Origin: Candidatus Parabeggiatoa sp. nov. 2
Lineage (GTDB): Bacteria > Pseudomonadota > Gammaproteobacteria > Beggiatoales > Beggiatoaceae
Direction: 5' to 3'
Assembly (NCBI GenBank): GCA_002085445.1
Contig: NBMI01000054.1
Coordinates: 1-33,778, forward strand
Length of the DNA stretch: 33,778 bases
Shown here: positions 23,455 to 32,061 of the stretch, piece after piece
Layout: every line of letters starts with the position of its first letter
Position numbering within the stretch: the stretch's first letter is position 1
Notes under the pieces: generated by a model
Told to the model about the DNA's origin: nothing
The model's input: the letters and a program-made list of their open reading frames with translations, nothing else
Database searches by the model: none
Position numbers and translations under genes: made by a program

Positions 23455-23890
23455 AGTTTGTCTAGTACAACGAATGACGCGGATAAACGAATGACGCTAA
23501 GTACAACGAATGACGCGGATAAACGAATTACGATAAGTACAACGAAACTTCGTTATGGAACGCCTATTACGCGGATAAACGAATTTCGATAAGTACAACT
23601 TATGACGCTAAGTACAACGAATTACGCTAAGTACAACGTATGACGCTAAGTACAACGAATGACGCGGATAAACGAATTACGATAAGTTCAACGTCTGACG
23701 GGCCGATAAACGAGTACAACGGATGACGTGGATTAACGGATTAGACGGATTGGATTATGATTGGTGCAAGGGATTGCGATAAGTGCAACGGATGACGGGA
23801 AGTACAACGGATGACGTGGATTAACGGATTAGACGATAAGTACAACGAATTACGCGGATAAGCGAATTGCGATAAGTTAAGTTCGTTGTA
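23455..23890 (+). repeat. Dense GTACAACGAATGACGCGG repeat field
   Basis: More than ten diverged copies of the dispersed repeat, of both classes (GAATTACGCGGATAAACGAA and GGATGACGTGGATTAACGGA), in one orientation. It lies upstream of the AAA ATPase gene. No open frame is supported from 23,414 to 24,418. Confidence 0.85.
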
Positions 23891-23937
23891 CTCTCATGTT
23901 ATTCGTATTCAACACCTTCGGAGTTGAGGCCCGTATT

Positions 23938-24390
23938 AATAGTTAATGATTAATGATTAATGATTAATGATTTTGCTCTGTGTTACGTGTAATATCAATT
24001 TTGAGTTGAAACCCTTTTTATATAAAATCATCAATGCACCAATTAATGGTGCAAGAACGGTAACCCGTTATATGAAATGGGTGCGGCTCTTTTAGTTTAA
24101 TAGTTAATGATTAATGATTAATGATTAATGAATTAAAGAATACTTAATTGATTCTTTTAAAAATAGATTTTTTTATGAGACAAATTGCACCCATTTGATT
24201 AAGTCGTAGGTTTTTTGGATGATTGGTAGTTCTTTCATTGTTTTTGATTATCTATTCGTTACAACAGTAACGCCCAATGCTGAAGCTTTGGGACTCCAGA
24301 TGGGGTGGTGAAAATGATTAATGATTAATGATTAATGATTAATGATTAATGATTAATGATTAATGAATTAAAGAATACTTAATTGATTGT
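23938..24390. repeat. Three TTAATGA heptamer clusters
   Basis: Arrays at 23,938-23,972, about 24,099-24,133 and 24,313-24,367. The last follows GGGGTGGTGAAAA (24,303-24,315). The second and third are followed by GAATTAAAGAATACTTAATT, so these are repeated copies of one composite element. The DNA between them shows no gene. Confidence 0.85.
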
Positions 24391-24418
24391 TTTTGTTTAT
24401 AACTTTGGGATTCCATTA

Positions 24419-24805
24419 TTACTCTGTTGTATTATTGAGGTCGGTTTTTTCTTCTTTGGCAAGTACGGTTTTGATGCTGGCACCGATAATTCGGCAGAGT
24501 TCTTCATTTTCTTGGAGGAGGTTTTTGAGTTTGGCTTCGGTAAAAATTTCGCTTTTGTGGGTGATTTTTAACCAGACTCGGGTTTCATTGAGTTCTTTTA
24601 GGCAAATTTTGAGTTTGTGTACAAAGTCATTGTCGCTTTCAGCACTACGGGCTTCTGCATAGTTGGCGGCTGGGGATGTGCCACTACGCAAAATTTGTCC
24701 GCCTATATGTTTGGCTTCCGGGGTTTTGGGCAAATTAGTACATACGGTTATAATTCTGACGGCAAAATTAACCAGTCGTTCTTCAATGTCGTCGCCTTTA
24801 CTCAT
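24419..24805 (-). CDS. Four-helix-bundle protein (23S rRNA intervening-sequence type)
   Basis: 128 residues. The pattern ERLVNFAVRIITVCTNLPKT, then IGGQILRSGTSPAANYAEA and DFVHKLKICLKELNETRVWL is the signature of the small four-helix proteins first found inside 23S rRNA genes of some bacteria and now known as stand-alone genes. The function is unknown. No rRNA is nearby, so it is a stand-alone copy. AGGAAAA lies just before the ATG. Repeat fields flank it on both sides. Confidence 0.92.
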   Translation of the reverse strand: MSKGDDIEERLVNFAVRIITVCTNLPKTPEAKHIGGQILRSGTSPAANYAEARSAESDNDFVHKLKICLKELNETRVWLKITHKSEIFTEAKLKNLLQENEELCRIIGASIKTVLAKEEKTDLNNTTE

Positions 24806-24837
24806 TTTTTTTTCCTAGTGGGTGGTTTCGGAAATTC

Positions 24838-25022
24838 GCTAAGTACAACGGATGACGGTAAGTACAACGTATGACGGTAAGTACAACGGATGACGGGCCG
24901 ATAAACGGATTATGGTTAGTACAACTAATTACACGGATAAACGAATTATGGTTAGTACAACTAATTACGCGGATAAACGAATTACGCTTAGTACAACGAA
25001 TTACGCGGATAAACGAATTAAT
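24838..25022 (+). repeat. GTACAACGGATGACGG and GTACAACTAATTACGCGG repeats
   Basis: Seven or so copies of the dispersed repeat: the first of the GGATGACG class, the last of the GAATTACGCGG class. From 25,023 to 25,446 I see one imperfect AAGTACGTATCAGGGCAC relative of the GTACCCTAAAGGGCAC palindrome and a reversed repeat copy near 25,412-25,441, but no gene. Confidence 0.8.
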
Positions 25023-25446
25023 ATCAAAACAACCAACAGCATCAGCCGTTGTCTGAAAGCTTAAGTACGTATCAGGGCACTAAATAATTATCTGAATATC
25101 TATAGTACTTCTTCCAGTTGATGGCCCACAAATCAGGATTATTCACGTATTAATGCTAAGGGTTTATATCTAAAAAAATATTTTTTTAATCAATTAATTG
25201 TAATCAACTAATTGATTAACATAAGATTAATATAACTGCTAAGAAAAATAAAGTCGAACTCACGTTATTAAAGACGACATGTTGTGCGAGTCAAACCGGG
25301 AGAAACGAATGCGTGCTTTCCTGTCCTAACAAATCCATGCGTGTGGAGACAGCTTTCTTGGATGTCTCAAATCAAGTTGCCCTCGTTCTCTTTTCGAGCC
25401 TCAAAAGACTAATTCGTTTATCGGCCCGTAATTTGTTGTACTTAAT

Positions 25447-25606
25447 TAGGACTTACGCCTTGACAAACTCCATTTTTTGTTTTCATGATAAATATCATCG
25501 GGTTATAAAAATTTTAGCAACGACTAAATCGACTCATCGAAAATTTGTAAAGCATTGTATTTAAAAGGGAGCATAAAAAAAATCATCTGTCAATGCGTAA
25601 GTCCTA
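25447..25606. mobile_element. MITE-like element with TAGGACTTACGC ends
   Basis: 160 bp bounded by 18-bp inverted repeats with one mismatch: TAGGACTTACGCCTTGAC at 25,447-25,464 and GTCAATGCGTAAGTCCTA at 25,589-25,606. The interior is A/T rich with a GATAAATATC palindrome and no transposase. Ends of this type are familiar from insertion-sequence derivatives in sulfur bacteria and cyanobacteria, so it is probably a non-autonomous element moved by a transposase elsewhere. A small open frame crossing it (25,313-25,564) is not credible. Confidence 0.65.
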
Positions 25607-25669
25607 TTAAGAGTTAAAATAAGATAAAGTATACAGGATAAAAAGCAAAAGCGCAATAGCACCGAGTGC

Positions 25670-26455
25670 TTTTTAATTGTTAATTGTTAACTCTTAACCG
25701 CCCAATTATTAATTATTAATCATTAACTGTTAACAATTAAAAAACAATTAATCATTAATCATTAACTGTTAACAATTAAAAAACAATTAATCATTAATCA
25801 TTAATCATTAACTGTTAACAATTAAAAAACAATTAATCATTAATCATTAATCATTAATCATTAACTATTAAAAACGGGCCCTATTTCTACTGTAAAACCG
25901 TCATTGTTAATTGTTAATTGTTAACTATTAACCGCCCACTTATTAATTATTAATTAATAACAATTAAAAACAATTAATCATTAATCATTAATCATTAACT
26001 ATTAAAAACGGGCCCTATTTCCGCTGTAAAACCGTAATTGTTAATGGTTAATGGTTAATGGTTAACTATTAACCGACTAATTATTAATTATTAATTATTA
26101 ATTATTAATTAATAATTATTAATTATTAACAATTAAAAAACAATTAATCATTAATCATTAATCATTAACTATTAAAAACATACCCTATTTCCACAGCAAA
26201 ACCGTAATTGTTAATTGTTAATTGTTAACCGCCCAATTATTAATTATTAATTATTAATTATTAACAATTAAAAAACAATTAATCATTAATCATTAACTGT
26301 TAACAATTAAAAAACAATTAATCATTAATCATTAATCATTAACTAATAAAACACACCCTATTTCCGCGACAAAACCGTAATTGTTAATTGTTAATTGTTA
26401 ATTGTTAATTATTAATTAACTAATGATTAATGATTAATGATTAATTATTAATGAA
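25670..26455. repeat. Long composite heptamer array
   Basis: About 790 bp made almost wholly of 7-bp units of the form TTAATNN (TTAATCA, TTAATTG, TTAATTA, TTAATGG), broken by spacers such as AACTGTTAACAATTAAAAAA and CCCTATTTCYRCTGTAAAAC. The larger blocks repeat with a period of roughly 150 bp, giving about four higher-order copies. It lies directly downstream of the kinase-FGE gene and has no coding potential. Confidence 0.92.
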
Positions 26456-26502
26456 GGGTAGAGTTTATAGAGTAGAGTGCAAAAATGCAATAGCGTGAAG
26501 TG

Positions 26503-29500
26503 CTAAGTCCACGCAGCCGCAGCAGCACGAACACCAATCCTGACGTCGCGGTAGTCCGACGAGCACCTGTAACGGAAGGCAGAACGGCAGTCGTCAGGGA
26601 AGAAGAAGAACGAACCGCCCCGGAGCAGTCGCCCCCCTCCCTCCTTTGCCTCTTGCCAAACACTGCCGTCAGTGGGAGCGCCGTTGTAATTGTCGTGCCA
26701 ATTGTCGGCGCACCATTCCCAGACGTTGCCGTGCATGTCGTATAGCCCAAACGCGTTGGGCAGAAAAATGCCGACTTCGGTTGTTTTTTGACGATATATG
26801 CCTTTTGGCTCCGATGCGTAGGTATAATTGCCGTCATAGTTGGCTAAATCCGTCGTAATCGTCGGGCCAAAATAAAAGGGCGTTGTCGTGCCAGCGCGGC
26901 AAGCATATTCCCATTGGGCTTCGGTTGGGAACTGAAATTGTATACCCGTTTTTTCGGAAAGTCGTTTGAAAAATTCTTTGGCGTCATCCCATGAGATATT
27001 TTCTACTGGCAAATTTTCGCCTTTGTGATAGGACGGGTTGTTGCCCATGATGGCTTGCCATTGGGCTTGGGTAATCGGGTATTTGCCCATCCAAAAGGGT
27101 TTTATTGTGACGCGGTGTTCGGGGCCTTCGTCGTCATAACGGCGTTCGTTTTCTGGCGAACCCATTATAAATGTGCCTTCCGGAATCCGCACCATTTCTA
27201 GCATAACGCCGTCGCCTAAGTCTTTGATTTCGTGTCTGGCGCGATGGGTTTCGGTGTTGATGATTTCTCCGCTGACGTTAACAGTAACGACTTCAAACGC
27301 AAAGGTTTTGTGGGCGAGGGCCGTTATGCGTTGTTGGGCCTCGTCGGTATGTTTTTTAAGGGTGTTGCCGTCTAAATACGTTTGATAGGCCGATAACGTG
27401 TCTTGTTCTTGGGCCGTTTGCCAAGCACTTTCGTCGCACGCCGTTATGCGTTGTTGGGCCTCATCGGCATGTTTTTTAAGGGTGTTGCCGTCTAAATACG
27501 TTTGATAGGCCGATAACGTGTCTTGTTCATGGGCCGTTTGCCAAGCCGTTTCGTCGCGCTTTTCTTCGGCTTCACGTTTAGCCTGTTGCTCTTTTCTAAG
27601 TTGCGCCTCTTCTATTTGACGTTGGGCGGCTTTTTGCGCGTTGATAATGGCTTTTAAGCGTTCAACCAGTTGTTTTGCTGACTCTGGACGGTCTTTGGGG
27701 TCGTCTGCTACGCACTCAAACAATAAATCTCGTAAGGCTGACACATTGGGCAAGTCCCGTTTTCTAAAATGTCGGGGACTATGGCATGTCCATAAACGAT
27801 ACATGGTTGCTCCAAACGCAAACAGATCACTTTTGGCGCTGGGTTTGCCATATAGCGAAAAGCCTTGTTGCTCTGGCGGCGCATATTCCAACGTCCCAAA
27901 GATGGCTTGCTCAAATTGACTTAAGCCCGATGAACGACTACGCAACGAGGCCACCTCCCGCAAAGAAGTGGTTACGCGAGCAAGCCCAAAGTCGATGATT
28001 TTCACCGAAACAGAAACTTTTCCCTCGCCAACCGCCGCGGGTTTTTTCAATAGCAACAAATTGGCTGGCTTTAAGTCGAAGTGACAGATGCCTTTATCAT
28101 GGGCGCGTTGCAAGCCTTCGGCAATTTGTAACGCAACTTGTAGGCCGGCTTCTAGATCGAGTGGGCCTTCTTCTTCTAGCCAAGCTTCGCCATCTATCGC
28201 GCCTTCAATGTATTCCGTTACGAAGTAGGGCCGTTGTTTATTGACGTTATCGGCATAATCAAAATCAAGGGCTTTTGGTACCGAATCCGCGGCGATTTTG
28301 TGCATCGCTAACGGTTCTTTAAACACTTTATCCAATGGGGTATCTTCATCGCCGACGTTTTCCCAAAAACATTTGACCACGACTTTGGGGTATTCTTCTT
28401 TTGTTAGAATATTATGGTTTTGACAAAGCAACGCACAGCCCATGCCACCGGCCCCTAAGAATTGTTCAATCGGGTAATAACCTTTATTGATGTTGTGCAA
28501 CGCATAACGGCCTTTTGAGAGTTCAATAGCGGCCTGTAGGGCCGATAACGCTTCTGCGTAGATTTCTTGTTTGGCCGCGACGGTAGTGGCCGTATAGGCT
28601 TTGCGCCAGCGGATTTGAAACAGATTGAAATAAGCCAAGGCCTTATCGTCAGAATTCTGCGCTTTTTCAATGGCTTGGTTAAACAACTGTTCAGCTTGCG
28701 CCAACTCACCAGTTGAAGACAAGGCACTGCCGACTTTAAGAGAAAGTTGGCAATATTGCGGATGTTGTGTTGGCAATTGAGTTAATTGTTTGGCAACTGT
28801 TTGAATAAATTGTAGACTGTTGCTATCAAATTGAATAAATTCATCGCGAGGGCTGACTTGCGAAGACAGGCCGTGTGGGGCCATCAGTTGGTTGATCTTG
28901 TGTAAAATCTCTAGGATTAAGTCCTTGCTTTCTTTGACTTCTTCTTGGGTTTCTTTGGCCGTTTCCTGGGTTTCGTCAAGCTTGGACTCAATTTTGTCAA
29001 GCGTGGTGTAAACCTCTTTTGCCCATGCCAAGATTTCGGCCGTGCGATTTTCAAAGCGTTGGGCAAAACGGCTTAAGGATTGATGATTGGTTTGCCAAAC
29101 GAGTTGGGTTTGTTGTAATTGTTGTAAATGTTGTGCAATTTCAACCAGTTGTGTTGATTGTTCGGCCGCTGCCTTGGCTAAATCCTGTTGAGCGGTTTGG
29201 ATGGTGGTTTGGAGCGTTTGCATTTCGATGCAAAGGCCTTCTTGTTGTAGGGCCATTTGCGTTTTTTGCAGACGTTGCCGCTCGTCTTTGCGGAGCAATT
29301 CCCGAAAGAAGAACAGTATGGCATTGCCCAACAGTTCTTCGTAGCGTAGAAAGGCCGCCAGTGTGTCATCAATCGGCGCGATGCGCTGCATTTGCTCTAA
29401 GACGGTGTCGGTGATAGCCAAGGTGTTTCGATAACTGATCAGGGCCGCTAAGTCTTCTTCGGTAATGGCCCTGATTTCAAAGAGTTTATCGGTGTGTTTG

Positions 29501-29883
29501 GCGAACGTTTTGAGTGATTTGATGGCCGGTTGACGGAATTCGCTTGCAAGGTTGTCTTGCGCGTCGGCGGCGAAGTGTTGGGCCGCGAAGGGTTGTAGGT
29601 ACTGGCCGTCAATTTGTTCGGCAAATTCGCGGGTGATTTTGGAATGGGCAATCTTGTGCGCGAAAGCGAGTTTTTGGTCGGGCATGGCAATGCCGAGGCG
29701 TATGGCCGTTAGGGCGTAGTCGTAGCCGTCTTGGTAGGCGCTGGTGATTTCAAAGGCGGTGAACGTGAAGTGTTCTTTGACGAGGGCTAGGCCGGTTTTT
29801 CCGGCTTGGGAAGCGAGCTCGACGACGGCTGGGCTGTCTAGTAAGGCGCCTAATAGGGTTTGGGTTAGGATTGAGGGTGACAT
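26503..29883 (-). CDS. Protein kinase fused to FGE/C-type-lectin-fold domain (probable DGR target)
   Basis: 1,126 residues. Residues 1-335 are helical with a coiled coil (200-330); 375-455 look like TPR helices. A Ser/Thr kinase spans about 469-745: G-loop GAGGMG (477-482), K504, catalytic loop HFDLKPAN (601-608, a non-RD kinase), DFG (631-633), GTLEYAPPEQ. Then a charged coil (750-776), two 40-residue repeats (778-855), and a formylglycine-generating-enzyme-like domain (888-1,119: IPEGTFIMGSPENE, PVENISWDDA, FPTEAQWEYACRAG, LYDMHGNVWEWCAD). The C-terminus (about 1,085-1,119) is where diversity-generating retroelements vary this fold. The likely role is ligand recognition coupled to phosphorylation. 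No signal peptide or membrane segment is seen. Confidence 0.92.
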   Translation of the reverse strand: MSPSILTQTLLGALLDSPAVVELASQAGKTGLALVKEHFTFTAFEITSAYQDGYDYALTAIRLGIAMPDQKLAFAHKIAHSKITREFAEQIDGQYLQPFAAQHFAADAQDNLASEFRQPAIKSLKTFAKHTDKLFEIRAITEEDLAALISYRNTLAITDTVLEQMQRIAPIDDTLAAFLRYEELLGNAILFFFRELLRKDERQRLQKTQMALQQEGLCIEMQTLQTTIQTAQQDLAKAAAEQSTQLVEIAQHLQQLQQTQLVWQTNHQSLSRFAQRFENRTAEILAWAKEVYTTLDKIESKLDETQETAKETQEEVKESKDLILEILHKINQLMAPHGLSSQVSPRDEFIQFDSNSLQFIQTVAKQLTQLPTQHPQYCQLSLKVGSALSSTGELAQAEQLFNQAIEKAQNSDDKALAYFNLFQIRWRKAYTATTVAAKQEIYAEALSALQAAIELSKGRYALHNINKGYYPIEQFLGAGGMGCALLCQNHNILTKEEYPKVVVKCFWENVGDEDTPLDKVFKEPLAMHKIAADSVPKALDFDYADNVNKQRPYFVTEYIEGAIDGEAWLEEEGPLDLEAGLQVALQIAEGLQRAHDKGICHFDLKPANLLLLKKPAAVGEGKVSVSVKIIDFGLARVTTSLREVASLRSRSSGLSQFEQAIFGTLEYAPPEQQGFSLYGKPSAKSDLFAFGATMYRLWTCHSPRHFRKRDLPNVSALRDLLFECVADDPKDRPESAKQLVERLKAIINAQKAAQRQIEEAQLRKEQQAKREAEEKRDETAWQTAHEQDTLSAYQTYLDGNTLKKHADEAQQRITACDESAWQTAQEQDTLSAYQTYLDGNTLKKHTDEAQQRITALAHKTFAFEVVTVNVSGEIINTETHRARHEIKDLGDGVMLEMVRIPEGTFIMGSPENERRYDDEGPEHRVTIKPFWMGKYPITQAQWQAIMGNNPSYHKGENLPVENISWDDAKEFFKRLSEKTGIQFQFPTEAQWEYACRAGTTTPFYFGPTITTDLANYDGNYTYASEPKGIYRQKTTEVGIFLPNAFGLYDMHGNVWEWCADNWHDNYNGAPTDGSVWQEAKEGGGRLLRGGSFFFFPDDCRSAFRYRCSSDYRDVRIGVRAAAAAWT
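26525..26640 (-). other. Putative DGR variable region (VR)
   Basis: Codons for residues about 1,085-1,119. The fixed frame resembles RGGSW...CRSA.R.R....R..IGVR, the common FGE variable core, while the expected asparagine positions are filled by F, D, Y, C, S and V, nearly all as NNC codons (TTC, GAC, TAC, TGC, GTC). That is what mutation of template AAC codons at adenine gives. No template repeat or reverse transcriptase was seen in the window, so the DGR would act from elsewhere. Confidence 0.7.
27320..27559 (-). repeat. Two 120-bp in-frame repeats in the kinase-FGE gene
   Basis: Units at 27,320-27,439 and 27,440-27,559, nearly identical, each encoding a 40-residue repeat WQTA.EQDTLSAYQTYL with a helical QQRITA end. 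They form a spacer between the kinase coil and the lectin-fold domain. Confidence 0.9.
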
Positions 29884-29890
29884 GGTGTTG

Positions 29891-29927
29891 GTAATGAAAA
29901 ATGGAAAATGAAAAATGAAAAATGAAT
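29891..29927. repeat. AAAAATG heptamer array at the kinase-FGE start
   Basis: About five 7-bp units (GAAAAAT, GGAAAAT) directly 5' of the start codon of the kinase-FGE gene. On the gene strand it reads CATTTTTCATTTTTC, so no Shine-Dalgarno sequence is present. The same motif closes the tandem units at 13.9-14.07 kb. Confidence 0.75.
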
Positions 29928-29999
29928 AGACTCATTGTGCTATGGGTTGTGGAGTATGGGCGCTATCTTACAGTTATTTGTGTGAAAATACAACTCGTT

Positions 30000-30430
30000 T
30001 TATGTGAGTGCAACGGATGACGTGGATTAACGGATTATGATTGGTACAAGGGATTGCGATAAGTGCAACGGATGACGGGAAGTACAACGGATGACGTGGA
30101 TAAACGGATTATGATTAGTACAAGGAATTGCGATAAGTGCAACGGATGACGGGAAGTACAACGGATGACGTGGATAAACGGATTATACGGATTATGATTG
30201 GTACAAGGGATTGCGATAAGTGCAACGGATGACGGGAAGTACAACGAATTACGCGGATAAGCGAATTATAAGACAACGAATTGTATGAGAGTACAATTCA
30301 TTAGATGTGAGTGCAACGAATGACGATAAGTACAACGAATTACGCGGATAAGCGAATTAGAGTACAACTCATTGTATGAGAGTGCAACTCATTAGATGTG
30401 AGTGCAACGAATTGTATTCACATTCAACCC
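30000..30430 (+). repeat. GTACAACGGATGACGTGG repeat field, forward
   Basis: Tandem copies of the dispersed repeat, mainly the GGATGACGTGG class with a higher-order unit of about 88 bp (GATTAGTACAAGG, AATTGCGATAAGTGCAACGG). It lies upstream of the kinase-FGE gene. Confidence 0.85.
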
Positions 30431-31060
30431 CTACGGGGTTGGGCCCGTTGGTAAATTCGTTTATCCGCGTAATTCGTTGTACTCTCAGGTTATTCACAGG
30501 AGACATCTTCGGAGTTGAGGCCCGTTGGTAAATCCGTTTATCCACGTCATCCGTTGTACTCTCATATGATTCACAGGAGGCCCCTTCGGAGTTGAGGCCC
30601 GTTGTTAAATTCGTTTATCCGCGTAATTAGTTGTACTTATCGTGTTATTCACTAGAGGCCCCTTCGGAGTTGAGGCCCGTTGGTAAATTCGTTTATCCGC
30701 GTAATTAGTTGTACTTATCGTGTTATTCACTAGAGGCCCCTTCGGAGTTGAGGCCCGTTGTTAAATTCGTTTATCCGCGTAATTAGTTGTACTCTCATGT
30801 TATTCACTAGAGGCCCCTTCGGAGTTGAGGCCCGTTGTTAAATTCGTTTATCCGCGTAATTAGTTGTACTCTCATGTTATTCACCGGAGGCTCCTTCGGA
30901 GTTGAGGCGGCCCGTTGTTAAATCCGTTTATCCACGTCATCCGTTGTACTCTCATATGATTCACAGGAGGCCCCGTCGGAGTTGAGGCCCGTTGTTAAAT
31001 TCGTTTATCCGCGTAATTAGTTGTACTCTCATGTTATTCACATTCAACCCCTACGGGGTT
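30431..31060 (-). repeat. Tandem 77-80-bp repeat array, inverted orientation
   Basis: About eight units (starts of GAGGCCCGTT near 30,517, 30,594, 30,673, 30,750, 30,827 and so on). Each unit has a CCCCTTCGGAGTTGAGGCCC block, one dispersed repeat in reversed orientation (TTTATCCGCGTAATTAGTTG) and CTCATGTTATTCAC. Most carry the GAATTACGCGG class; two carry the GGATGACGTGG class. Confidence 0.9.
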
Positions 31061-31205
31061 GAGGCCTCTCGCTCACCTTTTCCCCAGGTTTTCCTTAAGC
31101 TATTCATATTCAACCCCTACGGGGTTGAGGCCTCTCGCTCACCTTTTCCCCCAGGTTTTCCTTAAGCTATTCATATTCAACCCCTACGGGGTTGAGAACT
31201 TTTTG
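31060..31205. repeat. CAACCCCTACGGGGTTGAGG hairpin repeats
   Basis: Three units of about 66 bp with the hairpin AACCCC-TAC-GGGGTT, CTCTCGCTCACCTTTTCCCC and AGGTTTTCCTTAAGCTATTC. Further copies occur at 31,880-31,975, one with AACCCC-TTT-GGGGTT. Confidence 0.85.
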
Positions 31206-31251
31206 ATATCGCTTTCCCCTGTTAAGAAAACCGTTTTCGTTGTTATGATTT

Positions 31252-31662
31252 TTATCCGTTTCGGAACGCGTATCCGTTGTACTTGTTAGGAATGTACCTA
31301 GTATCCAGTTGTTTGGCCGCAAATTCTTGGGCTATTTGGTTATCATCCAAAGCATCTTGCAAAAAGATTTGTTTGTTACCCGGTAATAAGAGATGCCCGA
31401 CTTGCTGAAAAAAAGTTAACCCGAAATTCCCATCATTTTGATAACGTTCACTGAGTTGTATTAACGCTTGACGTTCCGTTGTCCGACGAGTAACACTTGT
31501 TATCTCAACTTGGGGTAATTCTGGCACAAAAACGACGGCAACTCCCGCTTGGGCACAAACACGCTGTATTTTAGGAACAAAGACGTTTGGCGATTGTGTT
31601 GTTAAAGCACGAATTTGAGGCAAAACGGTTTGGAATTGTGACACATTATAGGGTTCATACAC
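31252..31662 (-). pseudogene. ImmA/IrrE-like fragment with lost zinc motif
   Basis: 136 residues. VFVPKIQRVCAQAGVAVVFV, then PELP, ALIQLSERYQNDGNFGLTFF and GHLLLPGNKQIFLQ match the C-terminal ImmA/IrrE-like half of Xre-type regulators (as in long HigA-like proteins). The expected HExxH zinc motif (FFHEAGH) reads FFQQVGH (84-90), so the first histidine and the glutamate are gone. The N-terminal DNA-binding half is missing: repeat DNA lies upstream. The C-terminal tail (NKYNGYAFRNG) is also out of family and ends in repeat DNA. I read it as a decayed remnant, though an intact open frame of this length could still be expressed. Confidence 0.7.
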
Positions 31663-31669
31663 GAATTAC

Positions 31670-32060
31670 GCGGATAAGCGAATTATAAGACAACTCATTG
31701 CATGAGAGGCCCGTTTGTAGTTTGTAGTAGGCGATTTATCGCCTCACGCGCAGTCGTCCAAACAATCGTCCAAATTAATTATTAATCATTAATCATTAAT
31801 CATTAATTATTATTTTCCCCTACGGGGTTGGAGGCCCGTTGACAAATTCGTTTATCCGCGTAATTAGTTGTACTCTCATGTTATTCATATTCAACCCCTA
31901 CGGGGTTGGAGCCCCACTCCCCGGCCTTCCCCAGGTTTTCCTTAAGCTATTCATATTCAACCCCTTTGGGGTTGGGGCGTTTTTAATAATTAATCATTAA
32001 TCATTAATCATTAATTATTATTGAGGTCAATTCGTTTATCCGCGTAATTAGTTGTACTTA
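31670..32060. repeat. Mixed repeat cluster before asmA end
   Basis: Contains a dispersed repeat copy (about 31,663-31,685), the hairpin GGCGAT-TT-ATCGCC (31,730-31,743, a variant of the TAAA-loop family), TTAATCA heptamers (31,776-31,811 and 31,986-32,022), CAACCCCTACGGGGTTGGAG blocks, and reversed dispersed repeats near 31,846 and 32,030. No gene. Confidence 0.8.
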
Positions 32061-32061
32061 C

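Noticed and set aside
24419..24805. Evidence for an rRNA intervening sequence nearby
   Set aside because: The four-helix protein is of that family, but no 16S or 23S rRNA sequence surrounds it.
25313..25564. 83-codon open frame near the TAGGACTTACGC element
   Set aside because: It crosses the end of the element, has no ribosome site and no family features.
26500..26745. Plus-strand open frame over the end of the kinase-FGE gene
   Set aside because: It is the antisense of the lectin-fold domain, whose motifs are clear on the minus strand.
30431..31060. CRISPR-like 77-80-bp periodic array
   Set aside because: The whole unit is repeated, with no unique spacers; it is ordinary tandem repetition of dispersed repeat blocks.
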